From contig NZ_JAKSYC010000100.1 in the NCBI RefSeq assembly GCF_022829585.1, positions 33,868 through 97,867 on the forward strand: a DNA stretch of 64,000 bases. The letters run 5' to 3'. Positions within the stretch are counted from its first letter, which is position 1. Each line of letters opens with the position of its first letter. Both the position numbers and the translations under genes were made by a program. The stretch is from Methylobacterium sp. J-026 (GTDB lineage: Bacteria; Pseudomonadota; Alphaproteobacteria; Rhizobiales; Beijerinckiaceae). A model generated the notes under the pieces. That model made no database searches, was not told the DNA's origin, and saw only the letters and a program-made list of their open reading frames with translations. Of the stretch, positions 19,200 through 28,257 are shown piece after piece.

Positions 19200-20879
19200 A
19201 TGCGCATTTCCCTCGGTTTCAAGCTCTTCACGGTCATCGGGCTGCTGGCCCTCGTCGCCATCGGCATCGCGATCTTCGCCGTGCGCCAATCCAACTGGGA
19301 ACAGGAGCGTGCGGCGGCCACCGACAAGATCTGGAACGCCGGGTTGCAGGCCGGCGCGCTCGGCCAGGCGATCGAGCACGCCGTGGTGCAGGCGACGGCG
19401 CTGTTCACAGCGGAGGACGTGACGGAGGCCCGGTCGCGCCTGTCCGCGCTGCACGAGGCTCTGGCGACCGTGGAGGAGGTGCGCGTCCCGTTCCTGGCCG
19501 CGATGGAGGACCAGCTCCCCGAGGACCGGCGCCGCCGGTTCGATCTCTTCGTCAAGGAGTTCGTCGCCTATCAGAACGACACGGCCGAGCTGGGTCTCAC
19601 GGTCTCGCCCAAGGCCGCCCTGATCCAGGCGACGGACGAGTCGACCGTGAAGAACAGGGAGCACATGGTCGCGGAGATCGCCGCGCTCGGACGCGAGGTG
19701 CTGAACCGCCTCAACACCCGCCGGGCCGCGGATGCCGCCGACCGGCGAACGGCGCGGATCACGCTGATCGTCGTGCCGGCCGTGTCCCTCGCCCTGGGAC
19801 TGCTCACCGCGATCTGGATCATCTTCACCCAGGTCCGCCAACCGCTGAATCGGCTCAAGGGCTGCATGACCACGCTGGCGGCCAACGATCTCGGTCGCCC
19901 GATCCCGTTCACGCATCGTCGCGACGAGATCGGCGAGATGGCCGGGGCCATCGCGGCGTTCCAGAGGGCCCTGATCCAGAAGCGCGACCTCGATGGGGAG
20001 GCCCAGGTCCGGCGCGACCGCGACCGGGTCCGCGCCGAGAAGCTCGCGGTGGCGACGCACGAGTTCGAGGTCGAGACGCAGCGCGCGGTCGCCGACCTCG
20101 CCGGCTCGGCCGAGGCGATGATGTCGGCGGCCGACACGCTCTCGGGCAATGCCGGTGACATGGCGGTTCAGGCCACCGTCGTGGCGGGCGCCTCGAGCCA
20201 GACGGCGGGCATCGTCGACAGCATCGCCAGCGCCGCCGAGGAACTCTCGGCCACGGCCCGCGAGATCGAGGCGCGAGTCCGGGACACCAGCGAGATCGCG
20301 TCCTCGGCCCTGACCGACACGCGGGGTCTGGAGGAGACCGTCCGCACGCTGTCGCAAGCCGCGGAGGAGATCGGAGCGGTCGTGACCCTGATCCGCGACG
20401 TCGCCGAACAGACCAACCTCCTGGCGCTCAACGCCACGATCGAGGCGGCCCGCGCGGGCGTCGCGGGCCGCGGCTTCGCCGTGGTGGCCGCGGAGGTCAA
20501 GGCGCTCGCGGGCCAGACCGCCCTCGCCACCGACCGCATCACCGGTCAGGTCGGATCGATTCAGGGCGCCGCCGACCGGACGGTCGGTGCCATCGCGGCG
20601 ATCGGCCAGACGATCGCCCGCATGAGCCTGATCGCCTCCGAGGTGGCGGAGGCGACCGATCAACAGGGCAGCGCCAGCCAGGAGATCGCGCGGGCCATCT
20701 TCAACGCCGCCGCGGATGCCCGCAAGGTGTCCGAGAGCATCTCCGGCGTCCGGGCCGCGGCCGCGTCCAACGAGGACCAGGCCGGTCAGGTCCGGGGCAC
20801 CGCCGCGCGGGTCAATACCGGGACGCACAGCCTGCAGCAGGCGATCGAGACCTACATGGTGCAGGTCCACGGCGCGTAG
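19200..20879 (+). CDS. Methyl-accepting chemotaxis protein (two-span, HAMP)
   Basis: 559 residues with classic topology: TM1 (~6-28, [20 protein letters not shown]), a ~155-residue periplasmic helical domain, TM2 (~186-207, [20 protein letters not shown]), a HAMP domain ending [19 protein letters not shown], and an MCP signalling domain with tip [17 protein letters not shown] (~400-416). No C-terminal CheR-binding pentapeptide is present. The periplasmic part looks like a four-helix bundle. The start is ATG 19200, since TM1 begins directly after it; an upstream in-frame extension adds only an implausible N-terminus. It stands alone, followed by tRNA-Cys on the other strand. Confidence 0.92.
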   Translation: MRISLGFKLFTVIGLLALVAIGIAIFAVRQSNWEQERAAATDKIWNAGLQAGALGQAIEHAVVQATALFTAEDVTEARSRLSALHEALATVEEVRVPFLAAMEDQLPEDRRRRFDLFVKEFVAYQNDTAELGLTVSPKAALIQATDESTVKNREHMVAEIAALGREVLNRLNTRRAADAADRRTARITLIVVPAVSLALGLLTAIWIIFTQVRQPLNRLKGCMTTLAANDLGRPIPFTHRRDEIGEMAGAIAAFQRALIQKRDLDGEAQVRRDRDRVRAEKLAVATHEFEVETQRAVADLAGSAEAMMSAADTLSGNAGDMAVQATVVAGASSQTAGIVDSIASAAEELSATAREIEARVRDTSEIASSALTDTRGLEETVRTLSQAAEEIGAVVTLIRDVAEQTNLLALNATIEAARAGVAGRGFAVVAAEVKALAGQTALATDRITGQVGSIQGAADRTVGAIAAIGQTIARMSLIASEVAEATDQQGSASQEIARAIFNAAADARKVSESISGVRAAAASNEDQAGQVRGTAARVNTGTHSLQQAIETYMVQVHGA

Positions 20880-20917
20880 GGCCGGCGGCCCGCGCGCGAT
20901 ATCGGTGAAAGGAATGT

Positions 20918-20991
20918 TGGAGGCCTCGCCCGGAATCGAACCGGGGTGCAAGGATTTGCAGTCCTCTGCGTAACCACTCCGCCACGAGGCC
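20918..20991 (-). tRNA. tRNA-Cys (anticodon GCA), CCA encoded
   Basis: On the minus strand the molecule begins GGCCTCGTGGCGGAGTGGTT. Its anticodon loop contains ACTGCAAAT, giving GCA. The acceptor stem GGCCTCG pairs with CGAGGCC, the discriminator is T as expected for Cys, and CCA is encoded at 20918-20920. Length 74 nt. Confidence 0.96.
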
Positions 20992-21107
20992 TTCTCGACG
21001 GCGCCTGTGCGCCGCGCGGAGCTTGGCGGACAGCTCCGGGTGCGCGTCTCTAGCAGAGGTCGGCGGCCGCAGGCAACGGCCGTGACGACACGGATCGCCG
21101 GAACGCT

Positions 21108-21977
21108 TCAGCTCTGCCAGACCCGCGGCATCGGCAGGCCGCGATAGCCGGCGAGGAACCGGGCGGCGAGACGGCGCAGGGGGCCGATTCCGCCCGCCAG
21201 GGCACGGACCACGAGGTGCCCGTTCCAGGCGCTCGCCGCCGCCTCGATCCCGGGGGCGGCGGCCTCCGCCAGGAGGACGCGCGCCTCCTCCAGGCGCGCT
21301 TCCGCACCGTCCGAGACGTCGAGCAGAGTCGCGCAGGCGCGCCCGCCGCCGCCGATCGCCGGTCGGGCCAGGAGATCGCTGATCGGACCGTCCAGCGCGA
21401 TGCTGTCGGCATAGATAAGGCGACCGGCCCGGCGCACGCGCCACGCATCCGCGAACAGCCCGGCGGTGATCCGCTCGCCCCGGGCGGCACGGCCGAAGGC
21501 GACGATCTCCACGGCCAGCAGGCCCGCGCCCGCGGCGAGATCGGCTTCGAAGCGCCGCCGCACCCGGGCGCGGTCGAACAGGATCGTCTCCTGGGGCAGC
21601 CAGGCGAGCCGCGCACCCGCGCCCAGGCTCAGGCGGTTCTCGATGCGGCTCACCGGCCCGTCGGAGCGGTAGATCTTCTCGGCCGCCGTCGTGGTGAGGA
21701 CGAGATCGGCCGCCGGATCGAGCTCCAGGGCCACCGAGAAGGCGTCGCCGCACGCCACGCCGCCGGCCGTGTTGACGAGGACGGCTTCGAGCGCCCCCGG
21801 CCCCCGCGGGAAGCGCAGGCGCGACGGCCCCGATTCCGCCAGGTCGATGATCCGCGTCGCCCCGCCCGTGCGGGCCGGCCCGGCGCGCAGCCGGACGCGG
21901 CCGTCGGAGCGCTGCCGCGCCGGCGGCATGGCGGCGGCCGGGTCGAGTTCCTGCGGGTCCGGGATGCGGCCGTCCAT
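21108..21977 (-). CDS. ureD: Urease accessory protein UreD
   Basis: 289 residues. UreD hallmarks are LVNTAGGVACGDAFSVALEL, LTTTAAEKIYRSDGP and the segment GARLAWLPQETILFDRARVRRR, together with LRRLAARFLAG ... MPRVWQS at the end. UreD (UreH) is a scaffold that, with UreF and UreG, loads nickel and CO2 into urease. Its ATG shares one base with the TGA of the arginase gene (TGATG at 21979-21975), so it is translationally coupled to arginase. No ureA, B, C, E, F or G follows: the next feature is a tRNA. The urease structural genes must be elsewhere if UreD is functional. Confidence 0.9.
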   Translation of the reverse strand: MDGRIPDPQELDPAAAMPPARQRSDGRVRLRAGPARTGGATRIIDLAESGPSRLRFPRGPGALEAVLVNTAGGVACGDAFSVALELDPAADLVLTTTAAEKIYRSDGPVSRIENRLSLGAGARLAWLPQETILFDRARVRRRFEADLAAGAGLLAVEIVAFGRAARGERITAGLFADAWRVRRAGRLIYADSIALDGPISDLLARPAIGGGGRACATLLDVSDGAEARLEEARVLLAEAAAPGIEAAASAWNGHLVVRALAGGIGPLRRLAARFLAGYRGLPMPRVWQS

Positions 21978-22945
21978 CACCCGCGTTCGGCCGCGTCGCC
22001 CGGCGTCGCTTCGGCCGGCAGCGTCGGCCGGTCGAGGATGCGTCGGCCGAACAGGCTCGCCGCCAGCTCGACCAGCACCCGGGCGCTGCGCCCGCGCTCG
22101 TCGAGGAAGGGATTGAGCTCGACGATGTCCAGCGAGCGCACGAGGCCGGAATCGTGCAGCATCTCCATGATCAGATGCGCTTCCCGGAAGGTGGCGCCCC
22201 CCGGAACCGTCGTGCCGACCCCCGGGGCGAGGGACGGGTCGAGGAAGTCGATGTCGAAACTGACGTGCAGATGGGCGCGCCGGGCGGCGACGTGTTCGAG
22301 GATCCGCCGCAGGGGGGCGACGACCCCGAACTCGTCGATGGTGCGCATGTCCGTGACCCCGACCCGCCGGGCCGCCACCAGGGCGCGCTCCCCGGCATCG
22401 ATGGAGCGCAGGCCGAACAGGTGGACATCGGTCGGGGCGAGCGGCGGCGGAGCCGGCTCGGCGAACAGGCGCGGGAAGCCGGGCTCCCCGCACAGGGCCG
22501 CCAGCGGCATGCCATGGACGTTGCCGGACGGGGAGGTCTCCAGGGTGTTGAAGTCGGCGTGGGCATCCAGCCAGAGCACGAAGAGCGGCCGGCGCTCACG
22601 GGCGGCGTGGCGCATGACGCCGTCGATCGATCCGAGCGAGAGACTGTGATCGCCGCCGACGGTGAGGGGCACCGCGCCCGCAGCGAGGGCATCTTCGACC
22701 GCGCGGGACAGGGCACGCGTCCAGGCCGCCACGGCGGCGAGGCCGCGCCCCCCGACCGGACCATCGGGGACGACGTCGCCGTGGTCGGTGACCGCATGGC
22801 CGAGGTCGGACAGGGCGCGGACGAGGCCGGCGGTGCGCAGGGCTGCCGGGCCCATCAGGGCGCCGGGCTCGCTGGTTCCGACCTCGATCGGCGCGCCGAT
22901 CAGCGCGATGCGGTGCCCCGCGTGGGGGCTTGTCTCGCTGGTCAT
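21977..22945 (-). CDS. rocF: Arginase (ureohydrolase)
   Basis: 322 residues. Manganese-site motifs of the ureohydrolase family are present: VGGDHSLSLGSI, WLDAHADFNTLE and SFDIDFLDPSLAPGVGTTVPGG, plus the specificity loop NVHGMPLAALCGE and the C-terminal DIVELNPFLDERG. The last segment favours arginase over agmatinase. It hydrolyses arginine to ornithine and urea in the cytosol. Translational coupling to ureD makes biological sense because urease consumes the urea. Arginase regulators (ArgR or Lrp type) are not adjacent. Confidence 0.93.
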   Translation of the reverse strand: MTSETSPHAGHRIALIGAPIEVGTSEPGALMGPAALRTAGLVRALSDLGHAVTDHGDVVPDGPVGGRGLAAVAAWTRALSRAVEDALAAGAVPLTVGGDHSLSLGSIDGVMRHAARERRPLFVLWLDAHADFNTLETSPSGNVHGMPLAALCGEPGFPRLFAEPAPPPLAPTDVHLFGLRSIDAGERALVAARRVGVTDMRTIDEFGVVAPLRRILEHVAARRAHLHVSFDIDFLDPSLAPGVGTTVPGGATFREAHLIMEMLHDSGLVRSLDIVELNPFLDERGRSARVLVELAASLFGRRILDRPTLPAEATPGDAAERG

Positions 22946-23628
22946 CCCGTCTCCACCGGTCGCTCGGACGTCCGCGCGTCCCCGCCGCTCTAGCAGGTGG
23001 CGGGCCGCCGCCACAGGCCGACGCGGCGCCTTCGCCGATCCGCAAGCCTCTGATCGACCGACGCTCGAAGAATGATTGTGCGAGGCGGAATCCTGGGTTG
23101 GAAAGTGCCGGTTTCAGAAGGTCCGCGCCCTGCCCTCTCAAGGTGTTTGGGCTGGGTGCGGGGAGCGCGATCCATGACGGTAACGGAGCGAAAGAGCAGC
23201 GTGTTTCCCCTTCCCCTCGTGGGCTTGCGGCTTCACAGGGCGAGCCGGGGGCTCCACGGGTGCAGGACGAAGGCGCGGGTCCCCCCTCCCGGGCGGGAGA
23301 GGGACAGGGTGAGGAATGCGACCTCTCCGGATCGACCTGATCCCTCACCCCAACCCTCTCCCGCCCGGGAGAGGGGGCCTGTCGCGGCTTCCCGCGCCGA
23401 TGTCTAAACATCGTAGTCCTGATACATAACATCATGTTTAGCTGAGTAATTACAACCCTTGCTCCGAGTAAAAAACGCCGGTTAATCGCATCTATAGGCA
23501 TCTTTATTTGAAATTCAACAGGCTGCATTGTTTCATGGTGGCCGGCGCCCGACAATGGTGTCACAGAAAATTAGGATTATTGTGGGAAGGCAGCAGAGCT
23601 TCTCTATCTAAGACTATTCAAGGTTGCC
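22946..23628. other. 683-bp intergenic region: palindromic repeat plus AT-rich chemoreceptor leader
   Basis: The first ~240 bp have genome-typical GC with no gene. A class A palindromic repeat lies at 23285-23375 (listed). From 23398 to 23628 the DNA is AT-rich, with a small hairpin CGATGT-CTAA-ACATCG at 23398-23413 and stretches such as TTTATTTGAAATTC near 23503; this precedes the third chemoreceptor and probably holds its promoter. Confidence 0.55.
23285..23375. repeat. Class A dispersed palindromic repeat (copy 1)
   Basis: Two inverted arms of ~30 bp: the left reads CTCCCGGGCGGGAGAGGG then ACAGGGTGAGG, and the right reads CCTCACCCCAACC then CTCTCCCGCCCGGGAGAG, separated by ~28 bp. A related copy lies at 46125-46260. 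Such elements are extragenic and would fold into a strong cruciform or RNA hairpin. Confidence 0.75.
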
Positions 23629-25791
23629 ATGACGCTTCTGTCCCGTTTGAGCGTGCGTCTCCCCGCGATGACCGTCGGCCTGGCGCTGCTCAGCGCCACC
23701 GCAATGGGCGGATTCAGCTGGTACACGGCCCGGTCCGGGCTGATGAGCGCGGCCCAGGACCGCCTGCAACTGGCCGCCGCGGCCCGCCGGGACGGCATCG
23801 AGCTGGTGGCGGATCGGATGCAGGCCGACTTCCTGGCGGTCGCGGCGCATCCGCAGATCGTGTCGAACTTTCCCGACCTGATCGAGACCCTGGATCCCGC
23901 CAAGCCCGAGGTGGCGGCCGTCATCGAGGCGTTCCGCGCGCCGCAGACGGTCGAGGCGCGGGTCGCCCTCGACGGCACCGGCCTGAGCGCGATGTACGCG
24001 CGCCGGCACGTCAAGGTGCAGGACGTGGCACGCAAGCTCGTCGCCCAGGCCGGCTACGCGGACCTCATGTTCGTGGATCAGAACGGCCGGATCGTCTACA
24101 CCACAACGAAGGGCGCGGATTTCGCCAAGTCGGTCGCCGATCCGGATCTGGCGCAGACCGGTCTCGCCCGCCTCCTCAAGCGCCTCGAAACGGCCGATCC
24201 GGGCACGGTCCTGTTCGAGGATTTCGCCGCCTATCCGGTCGATGGCGTTCCGGCCGCCTTCATCGGTCGCGCCATGACCAAGCGCGCCAATGTCGCCATG
24301 GGGACCGCGCAGGCGGCGGAGCGGATCGGCACCGTCATCATGCGGGTCACCCCGGCGGTGTTCGATCAGACGCTGGCCAAACGGACCGGCCTGGGCGAGA
24401 CCGGACAGGTCTTCGCGGCGGGTGGGGACGGGCTCCTGCGCAGCGATCCGCCGCTGAACCCCACGGTGAAGGCCGGAGGCGCCGTCACGCTGCTCGGGAT
24501 CGCCCCCGATCGGATCAAGGCGGAGGGCAGCCTCACCTTCCCGGCCGCGGACGGACCGCACATGGCAGCGGCCTCCGCGCTCAGCGTGCTGGGGGCGCCC
24601 TGGACTGTGGTGGCGGAGCAGACCGAGGCCGAAGCGATTGCGTCGGTCCGGGCGCTCTCGCGCATCCTGATCCTGACCGGTCTGTGCATCCTGGCCGCGA
24701 CGGCGGCGCTCGGCCTGCTGCTCGCGCGCTCGATCGTGGCGCCGCTGGGCGCCCTCACCCGCGCCCTGAAGGCGCTCGCCGACCGTCAGCCACTCACGGA
24801 CGTGGCCGGGATCCGGCGCCGGGACGAGATCGGCGACATCGCCCGCGCCGTGGTGACGATCCGCGACATGTCCCTGGAGGATGCCGCGCAGCAGTTGCAA
24901 ACGACGGAGGCCGTGCGCCTGCGCGAGGAACAGAACCGGCGCACCATGCTGCGGGACCTCGCCGACGGGTTCGAGCGCTCGGTGGGCGGGATCGCCGAGG
25001 GCCTGACGGGGGCCGTGTCGTCGCTCCAGGACGCGTCCGGCGCCATGCGGGTCGCGGTCGCCGGGACCTCCGAGCGCTCGACCAGCGTCGCCAGCGCGGC
25101 GCGGCAGACATCCGACAACGTCAACGCCGTCGCCGCCGCCGCCGCCGCCGAGGAACTCGGTGCGACCGTGCGGGAGATCGGCCGGCAGGTCGAGCAGGCG
25201 ACCGGCATGTCGGCCAATGCGGTTGGCGAGGCCCGGCGGGCCGAGCAGACGATGACCGATCTCGCCGCCGCCGCGACCCGGATCGGCGACGTGGTCGGGA
25301 TGGTCTCGACGATCGCCGGACAGACGAACCTGCTGGCGCTCAACGCGACGATCGAGGCGGCCAGGGCCGGCGAGGCCGGAAGGGGCTTCGCGGTGGTGGC
25401 CGCAGAGGTCAAGGAACTGGCCCCCCAGACGAGCCGCGCCACGGAGGAGATCGGCCGGCAGGTGGCGTCGATCCAGACCGTCACCGGCGACGCCGTCGGG
25501 GCGATCCAGGGCGTCGCCTCGCAGATCGAGGCCATGAATCAGGTCTCGACCGGCATCGCCGCCGCCGTGGACCAGCAGGGCGCCACGACGCAGGACATCG
25601 TCCGCAGCATGGGGCAAGCCTCCACCGGCACCGGCCTGATGACCGCCGATATCGCGGAGGTCGCCCGGGTCGCGGACGATGCCGGGGAGGCCGCCGCATC
25701 GGTGGCGCAGGCCTCGGACGCCCTGGCGGCGCGCGCGGAGCAGCTCCGCGGCGAGGTCGCGCAGTTCCTGCGCAACATCCGGGCGGCTTAG
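23629..25791 (+). CDS. Methyl-accepting chemotaxis protein with double-Cache sensor domain
   Basis: 720 residues. TM1 is at ~14-33 ([19 protein letters not shown]), followed by a ~310-residue periplasmic Cache module ([20 protein letters not shown] is a Cache signature). TM2 is at ~346-368, then a HAMP domain ([18 protein letters not shown]) and the MCP signalling domain with tip [17 protein letters not shown] (~560-577). Two oddities are clear: a (GCC)6 run at 25132-25149 adds two alanines beyond the normal heptad spacing, and residue 599 is Pro in [11 protein letters not shown] where relatives have Asn, Ser or Gly. Either could alter signalling. Two-span topology; ligand class probably small organic molecules. 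Confidence 0.9.
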   Translation: MTLLSRLSVRLPAMTVGLALLSATAMGGFSWYTARSGLMSAAQDRLQLAAAARRDGIELVADRMQADFLAVAAHPQIVSNFPDLIETLDPAKPEVAAVIEAFRAPQTVEARVALDGTGLSAMYARRHVKVQDVARKLVAQAGYADLMFVDQNGRIVYTTTKGADFAKSVADPDLAQTGLARLLKRLETADPGTVLFEDFAAYPVDGVPAAFIGRAMTKRANVAMGTAQAAERIGTVIMRVTPAVFDQTLAKRTGLGETGQVFAAGGDGLLRSDPPLNPTVKAGGAVTLLGIAPDRIKAEGSLTFPAADGPHMAAASALSVLGAPWTVVAEQTEAEAIASVRALSRILILTGLCILAATAALGLLLARSIVAPLGALTRALKALADRQPLTDVAGIRRRDEIGDIARAVVTIRDMSLEDAAQQLQTTEAVRLREEQNRRTMLRDLADGFERSVGGIAEGLTGAVSSLQDASGAMRVAVAGTSERSTSVASAARQTSDNVNAVAAAAAAEELGATVREIGRQVEQATGMSANAVGEARRAEQTMTDLAAAATRIGDVVGMVSTIAGQTNLLALNATIEAARAGEAGRGFAVVAAEVKELAPQTSRATEEIGRQVASIQTVTGDAVGAIQGVASQIEAMNQVSTGIAAAVDQQGATTQDIVRSMGQASTGTGLMTADIAEVARVADDAGEAAASVAQASDALAARAEQLRGEVAQFLRNIRAA

Positions 25792-25890
25792 GGCACGCGC
25801 CGCCGAAGCGGACCCCGGTTCGGCGGCATCGGATCGGGGGCTCGGACCGGCTTCCGACAGGCGGCCGCCGGGTTTCGGCGGCGGGTGGCG

Positions 25891-27300
25891 TCAGGCCGCC
25901 TCGGCGGGAACCGGGGCGGCCTTCTGCGCCGCCTGCCCCGCGAAGATCTGGGCGGCCAGGGGCAGCTCGATCACGGCGCTGAGGCCGCCCGCGCGGCCGT
26001 TCTCCAGAATCAACCGGCCGTTATGCGCCTCGACGATGGCCTGAACGATCGACAGGCCGAGGCCGAAACCCCGCGCCTCGTTGAGGTTGCGGGCCCGGTC
26101 GCCGCGGACGAAGGGCTGCAGCATCGCCTCCCGCTCGGCCTCCGGGATCCCCGGGCCGGGGTCGAGCACGCAGATACGGACCCCGCGCTCGGAGGATTCC
26201 ATGTGGACCTCCGCCCGGCCGCCGTACTTCACGGCGTTGTCCACGAGGTTCGTCACCGCCCGCTGCAATTCCTCGGGGCGCCCCTGGACGAGGACGTGGC
26301 GGCTTTTGCCGACGCGCACCGGCGCGCCGAAATCCGAGAAATCGTCGCAGACCGTCTGCACGACCGAGGCGAGATCGACCAGGGTGAAGCTGCTCGCGTC
26401 CCGGGCCTGACCGTCGCGCACGAAGGACAGGGCCGCCTCGACCAGGCCGTTCATCTGGTCCAAATCGCGCAGTGTGGCGGCCCGGGCGTGGTCGTCCTCG
26501 ATGAATTCGGCGCGGAGGCGCAGCCGGGTGATCGGCGTGCGCAGGTCGTGGCTGATCGCCGCGAGCATCTGCGTGCGGTCGTCGATCAGCCGGCGCACCC
26601 GCGACCGCATCCGGTCGAGCGCCCGGGAGACGGCGAGCACCTCGCGCGGGCCCGCCTCCGGCAGGGCCACGTGATCGTCCCGGGTTCCGAAGGCCTCCGC
26701 GGCGCCGGCGAGCCGCTTCAGCGGCGCCGTGAGCGCCCGGGTCGCCCAGACGCAGAGCAGCGCCAGGGTCAGCGCCAGGAACACGACGGTGAAGATCAGG
26801 GCGCCCTGCTTCGGCGCCCGGAGCGGATCGTTCGGCAGCGTCGCCTGCAGCATCGCGCCGCCGGCCGTGACGATTCCGACATGCAGCCGTCCGTCCGCCT
26901 TCTCCGCGTCGGTGTCGCCGGCGGACAGGTCGATGATCTGCACCGGACGCCCGGCCCCGTTCCGGAGCCGGTGGATGACCGGAAGATCCGGGACCGGCTT
27001 GGCGCCGGGCGGCGCCTCCCCGTCCCAGGCCTCGACATGGATCAGCGGCAGGCTGCGGCCGCTGGCGAGCAGAGCCGGCCGGGCGGCCGGATCGACCACG
27101 TCGAGGAGCCGCGCCAGCGTCCCGAGGCGGCTGGCCGCGACCCCCGGCAGGGTGTCCGGGTTCTGGGATTCGTGCAGCAGCAGGAACGCGGCGGTCGCCA
27201 CCACATGCGCCACCGCGATGCCGGCCACGACGAGCAGCGCGATCTGGCCCGCGATGGTCGCCGGTCGCATCCGGGCGCGCAGCCGCCGCAGCACGCTCAT
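25891..27300 (-). CDS. Sensor histidine kinase, EnvZ/OmpR-system type
   Basis: 469 residues. TM1 (~15-38) and TM2 (~170-190, ALIFTVVFLALTLALLCVWA) flank a ~130-residue periplasmic domain. HAMP follows (TAPLKRLAGAAEAFG), then the H-box AAISHDLRTPITRLRLRAEF (~250), N-box LVDNAVKYGG, G1 box DPGPGIPE and G2 box FGLGLSIV. It autophosphorylates on the H-box His and passes phosphate to the response regulator encoded just upstream. The ATG at 27300 overlaps the regulator stop (ATGA). The stimulus is unknown. Residues after ~455 are an Ala-rich tail. Confidence 0.92.
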   Translation of the reverse strand: MSVLRRLRARMRPATIAGQIALLVVAGIAVAHVVATAAFLLLHESQNPDTLPGVAASRLGTLARLLDVVDPAARPALLASGRSLPLIHVEAWDGEAPPGAKPVPDLPVIHRLRNGAGRPVQIIDLSAGDTDAEKADGRLHVGIVTAGGAMLQATLPNDPLRAPKQGALIFTVVFLALTLALLCVWATRALTAPLKRLAGAAEAFGTRDDHVALPEAGPREVLAVSRALDRMRSRVRRLIDDRTQMLAAISHDLRTPITRLRLRAEFIEDDHARAATLRDLDQMNGLVEAALSFVRDGQARDASSFTLVDLASVVQTVCDDFSDFGAPVRVGKSRHVLVQGRPEELQRAVTNLVDNAVKYGGRAEVHMESSERGVRICVLDPGPGIPEAEREAMLQPFVRGDRARNLNEARGFGLGLSIVQAIVEAHNGRLILENGRAGGLSAVIELPLAAQIFAGQAAQKAAPVPAEAA

Positions 27301-28052
27301 GAGCGCGTGACCTCCGGCGTGAACAGGTAGCCGCCCGAGCGGATCGTCCGGATGAATTCGGGGTTGCGGGTATCGCGCTCGATCTTCTGGCGGATGCGCG
27401 AGATCAGCACGTCGATGCTGCGCTCGAACGGGCCGGCGGCGCGGCCCTGGGTCAGATCCAGGAGCTGGTCGCGCGACAGGACCCGTCCGGGCCGCAGGCA
27501 GAGGGCGTGGAGGAGGTCGAACTCCGCCCCGGTGATGGCGATGCGCGCGCCCTCGGGCGACAGCACCTGCCGCAGGGAGACGTCGAGGGTCCAGCCGGAG
27601 AAATGCAGGCGGCGGCGCTCGTCGGTGTCGGGCGCCTCGGCGGCGACCCGGCGCAGGATCGCGCGGATGCGGGCGAGCAGCTCCCGCGGGTTGAACGGCT
27701 TGGCCAGGTAATCGTCGGCGCCGAGTTCCAACCCGAGGATCCGGTCGACATCCTCGGACTTCGCCGTCAGGATCAGAATCGGGATCTGCGACGAATCCCG
27801 CAGGCGCCGGCACAGGCTGAGCCCATCCTCCCCCGGGAGCATCAGGTCCAGGACGATCAGATCGATGCGCGATTCCGCCAGCGCATGGTCCATGTCGGTC
27901 CCGTCGCCCGCGAGCGTCACGCGGCAATCGTTGCCGCGCAGATAGCGCGCGATCAGGGTCGAGATCTCCCGATCGTCCTCTACGACGAGGATGTGGGGTG
28001 TCGACGGTGTCGTCGTCGCGACGGAGTCTGTGTGCGATTCAGCCTGCATCAT
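27297..28052 (-). CDS. OmpR-family response regulator
   Basis: 251 residues. The receiver domain (~20-135) has the acidic pocket VVEDDRE, the phospho-acceptor Asp in LIVLDLMLPGEDG and the Lys in YLAKPFNPREL. The C-terminal winged helix (~150-245) ends with ERSIDVLISRIRQKIE ... IRTIRSGGYLF, typical of OmpR/PhoB regulators. It is the first gene of the leftward two-gene operon with the histidine kinase. The 205 bp to the divergent GH15 gene probably contain promoters of both. Confidence 0.93.
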   Translation of the reverse strand: MMQAESHTDSVATTTPSTPHILVVEDDREISTLIARYLRGNDCRVTLAGDGTDMDHALAESRIDLIVLDLMLPGEDGLSLCRRLRDSSQIPILILTAKSEDVDRILGLELGADDYLAKPFNPRELLARIRAILRRVAAEAPDTDERRRLHFSGWTLDVSLRQVLSPEGARIAITGAEFDLLHALCLRPGRVLSRDQLLDLTQGRAAGPFERSIDVLISRIRQKIERDTRNPEFIRTIRSGGYLFTPEVTRS

Positions 28053-28257
28053 CGGGCCATCATGCCCCGAACCGACGATTATTCGAAGGTGTCTGGCGAA
28101 ACCAATTTGTAAGCGCGTGTTTCCCGCGGATCTGCTCCGGGATCTGGCCGCCCTGCGGCGAATCGTCGAGCCGGACTCCCCGCCCGGCGCGGCCTGGCTA
28201 CCTCACGGATCAGCGTTCGCCCGGTGTGACGGGTGAGGCCGCCATCCGGAACCCCCC

